From assembly GCA_016192455.1 (NCBI GenBank), contig JACPUC010000003.1, positions 248,001-312,000 on the forward strand: a stretch of DNA of 64,000 nucleotides, given 5' to 3'. Every line of letters begins with the position of its first letter. The first letter of the stretch is position 1. Shown one piece after another: positions 58,370 to 64,000 of this stretch. Position numbers and translations under genes: made by a program. Source of the stretch: Candidatus Tectimicrobiota bacterium (GTDB lineage Bacteria > JACPUC01). The notes beneath the pieces were generated by a model. The model was not told the origin of the DNA. It did not search any database and saw nothing but the letters and a program-made list of their open reading frames with translations.

Positions 58370-59353
58370 CTACCCCACCCCCGCCGCGACGGCTTCAACG
58401 ACGAGGCGGCTGCCGACGCTGCTCGGCGCGTAGGCCTCCGGCAGCTCCTGCGCCAGCCGGTGAATCGCCTTCCAGCCGGTGCAGTGGCCCGGCATGATGA
58501 TCGCGGGCGCGATGCGCCGCAGCTCCGCCACCGTTGGCCCGATGATCGGCTCGAAGATCGGCCCGGTAAGGTGCAGGCCGCCGAGCAGGGCGTGGATGCG
58601 CTCGACCCCCGTCAGCTCGCGCGCGTAACGCAGCGTGTTGATCGCCCCGGCGTGCCCGCAGCCGGTCAGCACCACCAGCCCCTTGCCGCGCACGTTCACC
58701 ACCAGCGCCTGGTCGTCATGGATGAGCGGATCGGGCCGCCAGGCGCCGTCGATCTCGGCGTAGTGGATCGGGAAGCCGCGCTCGAAGTCGGTGCTGCGGT
58801 GAATTTGCCCGGTGACGAGCACCATCCCCTCGATGAGGTAGGAGGGGCCGCGCGCCTCGACGAACTCCACCCCCTCCTGCTCGAGCAGGCGGCGGTCGGG
58901 GGCGGGGGTGTTGATCTCGTGCCCGTCGGGAAAGATCACCTTGCGCTTCAGGAAGGCGTCCGGGTGCAGCAGCACCGGCATGCCCCGCCGCCCCAGCCGC
59001 CGCAGCATGCCGACGAGCCCCTGCGTGTGGTCGATGTGCCCATGGCTCAGGATGATGCTCTGCAGATCGGCGGGTTTCACCTCCAGGACGTCCATGTTGT
59101 GGATGAGGCCGTGGGTGCTGATGCCGGCGTCGAAGAGGAGCATGGCCGAGCGCTCCCCCGCGGCAACCCGCACCAGCGCCGCGTAGCCGTGCTCCGCCAG
59201 CAGGGATTTGCGCTCCCCCCAGGTCACGGTGTCCGCAAGCTGCGGACGCTTCACCTCCTCGGTGCTGGGCAGGAAGATGTCGATGCTGTTGTCCAGCAGG
59301 ATGGTGATGTCGACACGGTCCACAGCTTTGAGATTCGTCGCCGCTGCGTCCAT
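58370..59353 (-). CDS. MBL-fold metallo-hydrolase
   Basis: The 327-residue protein has the metal motif HGHIDH (His104, His106, Asp108, His109) and later GCGHAG and PGHCTGW, in the pattern of the MBL proteins related to methanopterin-pathway RFAP synthase. It may be a hydrolase or oxidoreductase; the substrate is unknown. ATG 59353 is preceded by GGAGGAGGGGGG. It lies 94 bases upstream of the isochorismatase-like gene on the same strand. Confidence 0.82.
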   Translation of the reverse strand: MDAAATNLKAVDRVDITILLDNSIDIFLPSTEEVKRPQLADTVTWGERKSLLAEHGYAALVRVAAGERSAMLLFDAGISTHGLIHNMDVLEVKPADLQSIILSHGHIDHTQGLVGMLRRLGRRGMPVLLHPDAFLKRKVIFPDGHEINTPAPDRRLLEQEGVEFVEARGPSYLIEGMVLVTGQIHRSTDFERGFPIHYAEIDGAWRPDPLIHDDQALVVNVRGKGLVVLTGCGHAGAINTLRYARELTGVERIHALLGGLHLTGPIFEPIIGPTVAELRRIAPAIIMPGHCTGWKAIHRLAQELPEAYAPSSVGSRLVVEAVAAGVG

Positions 59354-59441
59354 GCCCCCCTCCTCCCCAATACCCCATAAGGGCCGGCGCCCTGGCGATC
59401 GTGCCGCCCGGCGGAGGGGCCCCACCCCCCACAGTCGCCGC

Positions 59442-60563
59442 CTACACGTACTCCAGTATCTCAAGTCCGCCCAGGCGGTCAAGGAGATAGAGGCGGCCGT
59501 CCGGCGTGACGTAGACGTCGTTGCTCTGGGGATAGGCATGGCCGGGGGCGGGCTGGGGCAGGTGGCGGGCGATCTCGGCGAGGCGGTAAGGGTTGCCGAA
59601 GTCGAGGACGCGCAGGCCGCCGGCGAACCAGGTGACGGCGACGCGGTTGTCGTAGAGACGCTCCTGCGGCTGGTGGGCGCCGAAGGTGACGTGCGGCGGC
59701 AGATCGGCGGGACGCGGCAAAAGGTAGGTCGAGACCGGCACCGGGCGCGTCTCCTCCGTCGCGTCCACCATCCAGACGAAGGCCGGGGTGCGGTCGTGGA
59801 GGCGCTCGGAGATGACCTCTTCGTCGGCCACGAAGAGCCAGTCGCCGCCGTGCAGGGGCCAGGGGATGCGCAGCACCGTGTGCGTCGGGCTGGGGTAGGG
59901 CGGGCTCCAGTCGAGGTGGGCGAGCAGCTTGGGCCGGGAGAGGTCGCCGATGTCGAGGATGACGAAGCCGCCGTGCCAGTAGCTCACGTAGAGGCGGTCG
60001 CCGTGGCGCAGCGGATGGTGGGTGCGGTGCGCCCGCCCCTGCCAGGTCGGCTCCTCGCGGCCCGCCGTCCATTGCCCCGGCAGCCACCAGCGGCCCACCT
60101 CGCGCGGCCGCGTCGGCTCGGCGAGGTCGAGGATCATGACGATGTTGCCGACGTAGCCGTCGACCTCCGGGGAAAGGTAGGCGTAGCGGCCGTCGAAGTC
60201 GAAGCGATGCACCCCCTTGCCGGCGCAGCGCCAGAAGGCCAGCTCGCGGGGGGCATGCCGCGTGCTGATGTCGAACACCTTCAGGCCGCCGTCGCCCTGG
60301 CGGCCCGGGCCGAGGTGCTCATGGTTCACCAGCATCAGGTCCCCATGCACGCGCACCTTATGGGAGTGCATCCCCTGCGGCATGCCGAGCGTGGCGACGA
60401 GGCGGGGCGAACGCGGTTCGCGCACATCGAGGATGGAGGTGCCGCGCGGTGGCGCCATGTGGCCGACGTAGGCGTAGCCATCCTCCACCACCACCTGGCC
60501 GCCGCCGGGGATGTCGATGCGTCCCAGCAAACGCAACCCCTGCGTGGGCGGCTCCGTCGCCAC
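59442..60563 (-). CDS. LVIVD-repeat beta-propeller protein
   Basis: The 373-residue protein has repeated blades of the GTSILDVREPRSPRLVATLG, GLKVFDISTRHAPRELAFW and GGFVILDIGDLSRPKLLAHL kind, so a propeller fold is likely. The His-rich segment (HRTHHPLRHGD) could bind metal. The start is GTG with GAGGAGG upstream. No signal peptide is seen. The three minus-strand genes here may form an operon for an unknown catabolic step. Confidence 0.8.
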   Translation of the reverse strand: MATEPPTQGLRLLGRIDIPGGGQVVVEDGYAYVGHMAPPRGTSILDVREPRSPRLVATLGMPQGMHSHKVRVHGDLMLVNHEHLGPGRQGDGGLKVFDISTRHAPRELAFWRCAGKGVHRFDFDGRYAYLSPEVDGYVGNIVMILDLAEPTRPREVGRWWLPGQWTAGREEPTWQGRAHRTHHPLRHGDRLYVSYWHGGFVILDIGDLSRPKLLAHLDWSPPYPSPTHTVLRIPWPLHGGDWLFVADEEVISERLHDRTPAFVWMVDATEETRPVPVSTYLLPRPADLPPHVTFGAHQPQERLYDNRVAVTWFAGGLRVLDFGNPYRLAEIARHLPQPAPGHAYPQSNDVYVTPDGRLYLLDRLGGLEILEYV

Positions 60564-60624
60564 GGAAGGCCTCCTCGCCGCGGGCGTGGCGCAGGTGAAG
60601 AAAGCTCCGGTGGTTCACGGGTTC

Positions 60625-60802
60625 GCGGTCGCGAGGGAGCCTTGCCCCCTCGCGCGCCCCTCACCCCTGGCCCCTCTCCCAATGGGAGAGGGAACGGGTG
60701 AGGGAGGGTGTGGGGGAGGAGGGTCCCCCGGAAGATAACCACCCCCGCCCCCTCCGCTTCAACACCGAGGGCGTGTACGGCTGCCTGGGGGAGGAGTTGC
60801 CC
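60625..60802. repeat. Hairpin-bearing spacer
   Basis: GCGAGGGAGCCTTGCCCCCTCGC (about 60631-60653) is followed by CCTCTCCCAATGGGAGAGG (60675-60693) and a G-rich stretch. These lie between two minus-strand genes and may end the peptidase transcript. No gene is seen. Confidence 0.5.
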
Positions 60803-62335
60803 TTAATTCACCTCCGCCCCCTCGGCATGGCTCGCCGGCGACCCGGCCAGTTGCATGGCGGCGTCGTCGAGCTGCTTCAAGCGGGCCGCGGCGATGCGGC
60901 GAAACGCCGCCTGGTCCTGCCGCGCCACCGGCGCGGCGCGTTTGGCGCGCAGGGCGAGCGGGTTGATGAATCGCCCGTCGCGGGCGATGCGGAAATCGAG
61001 GTGCGGGCCGGTGGAGAGACCGGTGGAGCCGACGTAGCCGATCACCTGCCCCTGAACGACGCGCGCCCCCGGCCTGACGCCTGGGGCAAAGCGAGCCAGG
61101 TGCAGGTAGTAGGTCGTGTAGAGGTCGGCATGGCGCAGGCGCACCAGGTTGCCGTTTCCCCCCTTGCGCCTGGCGATCTCGACCTGGCCGGCTCCAAGGG
61201 CGACGACGGGCGTGCCGTAGGGGGCGGCGTAATCAACGCCGGAATGCGGCCGGTAGACCTTCAGGATGGGATGGAAACGGCGCGCCGCGAAGTGCGAGGA
61301 GATGCGCGTAAAGCTGAGCGGCGACTTCAGGAACACCTTGCGCAGCGACGTGCCGTCCGGTGTGTAGTAGCCGCGTTGCGTCTTGCTGCCTTCGAAGAGG
61401 AGGGCGCGGTACACCTCCCCGGCGTTGACGAACTCCGCCGCCAGGATGTCCCCATAGCGGGAGAACTCCGGCCCCCGGCGCTGCTTCTCGACGAGGAGGC
61501 GAAACGAGTCGCCGCTGCGCACGTCGGTGGAGAAGTCGATGTCCCAGGCGAAGATGTCGGCCACGCGCAGCGCCAGCTCCGCTTGCTCGCCGAGCGCCAG
61601 GATCGTCTCGAAGAGGGAGGAGGAGATGCTGCCGTGGATCATGGTCTGCTGGGTCTGGTAGCGGATCGGGCTCAGCTCGGCGTGCGTCTGCTCCCCGGCA
61701 TGGACCACGAGCACCGAGTCATCGTCGACGAAGTACTCGAAGCCGCGGAAGCCGCCGTCCCTGTCCAGGTAGACCCGGTAGGCCTGGTTCTGACGCACGC
61801 GGTTCAGGTTGTAGGTCGGTTTCACGGCGGCGATGAGGGCATAGGCGCGGCGGGCGTCCAGGCCGTTCTTCGTCAGCAGCTCGAAGAAGGTTTCCTGCGC
61901 CTTGATTTTGCCCTCGCGCGTCTGGTCGGCAAGAATGCGCGGCTGGCGATCGACTTCGGGCTCCGAGGCGGGGCCGGCCGGCGCCGGCGCGGGGCGATCC
62001 ACCTCGGGGGGCTGGGCCGGGTTGCCGGCAGGGGGTGGCGGGGAGGCGAGTGACGGCCGCGCGGCGGAGTCCGTCGCCGCGCCGCTCGGAGCGGAGGCCG
62101 TGGCAACGTTCGGCGCCGCAGACGGCGAGAGCAAGCGCAGCACTGCCGCAACGCCGCCGCCCGACACGCTCGACACGACGGCGTTGGCCCCAAACCCTCC
62201 CCCGAGGACCAGGACCGCCCCGGCGACGAGGAGATGACGCCGGCGTGGACGTCGCCGCCCGAGGCGCGCCTCGCGGCCCGCCGCCGCTCCGCCGATCCTC
62301 CCTCCACCCGGCCACTGAAATCTAAAAGAATTCAT
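60803..62335 (-). CDS. M23-family peptidoglycan endopeptidase
   Basis: The 510-residue protein has a cytoplasmic basic start, one transmembrane segment (HLLVAGAVLVLGGGFGANAV), a Pro/Ala linker and a LysM-like/OapA-like middle region. The C-terminal LytM domain carries zinc ligands in YRPHSGVDYAAPYGTP and GPHLDFRI, with YYLHLARF between. It should cut peptide crosslinks of the wall in the periplasm. ATG 62335 is preceded by an in-frame GTG. Confidence 0.9.
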   Translation of the reverse strand: MNSFRFQWPGGGRIGGAAAGREARLGRRRPRRRHLLVAGAVLVLGGGFGANAVVSSVSGGGVAAVLRLLSPSAAPNVATASAPSGAATDSAARPSLASPPPPAGNPAQPPEVDRPAPAPAGPASEPEVDRQPRILADQTREGKIKAQETFFELLTKNGLDARRAYALIAAVKPTYNLNRVRQNQAYRVYLDRDGGFRGFEYFVDDDSVLVVHAGEQTHAELSPIRYQTQQTMIHGSISSSLFETILALGEQAELALRVADIFAWDIDFSTDVRSGDSFRLLVEKQRRGPEFSRYGDILAAEFVNAGEVYRALLFEGSKTQRGYYTPDGTSLRKVFLKSPLSFTRISSHFAARRFHPILKVYRPHSGVDYAAPYGTPVVALGAGQVEIARRKGGNGNLVRLRHADLYTTYYLHLARFAPGVRPGARVVQGQVIGYVGSTGLSTGPHLDFRIARDGRFINPLALRAKRAAPVARQDQAAFRRIAAARLKQLDDAAMQLAGSPASHAEGAEVN

Positions 62336-62338
62336 CAC

Positions 62339-62680
62339 AAGTCCCCATGCAGAGTCAATATTCTAGCGAGTTTTCCCTTATGTTTTCGCATGTTTTCACC
62401 ATTATGCTCAGATGATTTCTAGCTTGTCAAGGAGGTAATTCCAAAAATTTCTTTATTGTTGAGAGCCTGCGTCCTGATCCTAATCTGTGATGCTCTCTCC
62501 AGGGGGTGGCTGAAATGTTCGTATAATCAAGGAGTTCCGATGCGTCCCCGGAACGCGGCGAACCAGCGCCGAGGGTTTTGCCGTCTCGACTCTCAGCCTG
62601 CGTCAAGGGCGTGCCGGAGTGGCTTGTTGCGGTTGGGCGTGGCGTTGGAGCAGGGGCCGGGGCGGCAGGCGCGGCGCTTA
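62339..62680. other. AT-richer spacer, nothing firm recognised
   Basis: The first 120 bases are AT-rich and probably hold the peptidase promoter on the minus strand. TATAAT at 62522-62527 followed by AAGGAG and ATG 62540 looks like a plus-strand start, but the frame soon runs antisense into the permease gene. Confidence 0.35.
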
Positions 62681-63514
62681 TCAACGCCGAAGCTGCGGGT
62701 CCAGGAGGTCGCGCAGGCCGTCCCCCAGGAGGTTCAAGCCGAGCACGGTGAGCATGATCGCCAGGCCCGGGAAGATCGTCACCCAGGGGTGCGTCGTCAG
62801 CTCGCTGCGGCCCTGGGCCAGCATCAGTCCCCAGCTTGGCGTCGGCGGCGAGACGCCGATGCCGAGGAAGCTCAGGCCGGCTTCGGCGAGGATGTTGCCG
62901 GCGATGCCGATGGTGGCGGCCACCATGAGGGGGGCCAGGCAGTTCGGCAGCACATAGCGCAGGAGGATGCGCAGCGTCCCGGCGCCGGCGGCCTGGGCGC
63001 TCTGGACGAAGTCGCGCCCCATCACCACGAGCGTCTGGGCGCGCATGACGCGGGCGATGCCGGTCCAGCCCAGGAGGCTGAGCACCACGACGACATTGAG
63101 CAGGCCGGGCTGCTGGAACGCCGCCATCATGGCGATTGCCAGTACCAGGCTGGGGAAGGCGAGGAAGGTGTCGGTGAGGCGCATGAGGAGGGCGTCGGTC
63201 CAGCCGCCGGCGTAGCCGGCGAGCATGCCGACGGCCACCCCCAGGACGACGGCCACGAGCTCGGCGCCGAAGCCGACGAGGAGGGAGATGCGGGCGCCGT
63301 AGATGACCCGGCTGAGCACGTCGCGCCCGAGGAGATCGGTGCCGAGGGGATGGCGCGGCGAGGGGGGCTGCAGGCTGGCGCGCACGAGGTCGCGCGGCAC
63401 CGCCTCGGGCGCGTGGGGCGCCAGCAGGGGGGCCGCGGCGGCGCTCACGAACAGGAGCGCGGTGAGGACGAGGCCCACGGTCGCCGTTTTGCTGCGTCGC
63501 CACAAGCGCCGCAT
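62681..63514 (-). CDS. ABC transporter permease, DppC/OppC type
   Basis: The 277-residue permease has an N-terminal helix, HPLGTDLLGRDVLSRVIYGA (typical of DppC) and the EAA-like loop QSAQAAGAGTLRILLRYVLP, with GLSFLGIGVSPPTPSWG near the end. It imports peptides, nickel or related solutes with the DppB partner encoded two bases upstream. Confidence 0.92.
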   Translation of the reverse strand: MRRLWRRSKTATVGLVLTALLFVSAAAAPLLAPHAPEAVPRDLVRASLQPPSPRHPLGTDLLGRDVLSRVIYGARISLLVGFGAELVAVVLGVAVGMLAGYAGGWTDALLMRLTDTFLAFPSLVLAIAMMAAFQQPGLLNVVVVLSLLGWTGIARVMRAQTLVVMGRDFVQSAQAAGAGTLRILLRYVLPNCLAPLMVAATIGIAGNILAEAGLSFLGIGVSPPTPSWGLMLAQGRSELTTHPWVTIFPGLAIMLTVLGLNLLGDGLRDLLDPQLRR

Positions 63515-63516
63515 CC

Positions 63517-64000
63517 CTACTCCTTCTGCCCGGCCTGGCGGATGCGCGGGTCGAGAAAGGCGTAGCTCAGGTCCACGAGCAGGTTGAGGCCGGCGTAGAC
63601 GAGCGCGAAGAAGAGCGTGATGCCCATCACCACGGGCAGGTCGCGCATGAAGACAGCCGTCACCAGCGCCCGCCCGATGCCCGGCCAGGCAAAGACGGTT
63701 TCGGTGAGCGGCGCCCCGGCAAGGAGGTTGGCCAGGCTGAGCCCGGTCACCGTGACGACCGGCACGAGGGCGTTCTTCAGCACGTGCCGGCCGATGACGA
63801 CGCGTTCCGCCAGCCCCTTGGCGCGGGCCATGCGCACGAAGTCCTGGCGGATCACCTCCAGCACGGCGGCGCGCGTCATGCGGGCGATGTAGCCCATCTG
63901 CAGGGCGCCCAGCGTCACGGCCGGCAGCAGGAGGTGGCTGAGCCGCCCGCCGCCGTAGCCGGAGATCGGCAGCCAGCCGAGCTGGGCGCCGAAGAGGAGG
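63517..64000 (-). CDS. ABC transporter permease, DppB/OppB type, partial
   Basis: The frame stays open to the window edge, so only the C-terminal 160 residues are seen. They include LLPAVTLGALQMGYIARMTR, the EAA loop RMARAKGLAERVVIGRHVLK and TETVFAWPGIGRAL, all typical of DppB. It pairs with the DppC-type gene just downstream. The remaining subunits would lie beyond 64000. Confidence 0.92.
   Translation of the reverse strand, partial: LLFGAQLGWLPISGYGGGRLSHLLLPAVTLGALQMGYIARMTRAAVLEVIRQDFVRMARAKGLAERVVIGRHVLKNALVPVVTVTGLSLANLLAGAPLTETVFAWPGIGRALVTAVFMRDLPVVMGITLFFALVYAGLNLLVDLSYAFLDPRIRQAGQKE

Noticed and set aside
62522-62700. TATAAT plus AAGGAG and ATG on the plus strand
   Set aside because: The -10 box lies too close to the ATG for a normal leader, no -35 is seen, and the frame runs antisense into the permease gene.

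Overview
This is a G+C-rich bacterial chromosome segment that spans the replication origin. The likely source is a Gram-negative, probably uncultivated soil or sediment lineage of the Methylomirabilota/Rokubacteria, Tectomicrobia or deltaproteobacterial sort. That placement is an inference from high G+C, three NitT/TauT-type solute-binding proteins, a ferredoxin-type 2-oxoacid oxidoreductase with a fused flavoprotein, and recurrent palindromic intergenic repeats. No marker in the window settles it.

Layout. 1-2075: end of a substrate-binding protein, then ATPase and permease of a NitT/TauT-type ABC importer. 2164-2239: a degenerate tRNA-Phe-like gene followed by repeat-rich DNA. 2929-7597: a 1420-residue sensor kinase with an internal GAF-PAS duplication and a receiver-only regulator. 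8090-14103: a CCG-domain Fe-S protein, cytochrome c, Dyp peroxidase, an orphan binding protein, mazEF with its promoter/operator, and a creatininase-family hydrolase. 14150-16645: small hypotheticals, an AT-richer HEPN-like gene in frame with the tail of a broken restriction-methylase, and an alpha/beta hydrolase. 16829-18388: tRNA-Ser downstream of serS.

The replication core is 18485-34350. gyrA, gyrB and dnaA are on the minus strand; rpmH, rnpA, yidD, yidC, jag, mnmE, mnmG, parA and parB are on the plus strand. A parS site lies just before parA. A candidate oriC lies between dnaA and gyrB, with two outward-facing DnaA-box/TAG-repeat modules around an AT-rich centre. dnaN and rsmG are not in their usual neighbourhood.

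34685-40084 holds a four-gene 2-oxoacid oxidoreductase operon and another binding protein. 40531-43312 is a restriction-modification island (HTH regulator, vsr, C5-methyltransferase, HNH nuclease) between two imperfect direct repeats of about 120 bp. 43970-48322 encodes a 1450-residue exported protein with calcium-binding-type repeats. 48717-50025: an SDR and a DinB-like protein. 50236-53521 is a second restriction-modification-like island: a DNA methyltransferase with two inserted zinc ribbons and a PD-(D/E)XK nuclease.

53585-64000: alpha/beta hydrolase, ispG, a three-gene PIN-toxin operon, an isochorismatase-like hydrolase, an MBL-fold protein, an LVIVD propeller protein, an M23 peptidase, and two permeases of a peptide-type ABC transporter (the second runs off the window).

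Intergenic DNA carries at least five copies of a 28-bp palindrome centred on GGTTCGCGAACC plus other inverted repeats. Three regions look like defence or stress islands (14.3-15.8 kb, 40.3-43.5 kb, 50.2-53.5 kb). No CRISPR array, intact insertion sequence or prophage was seen.
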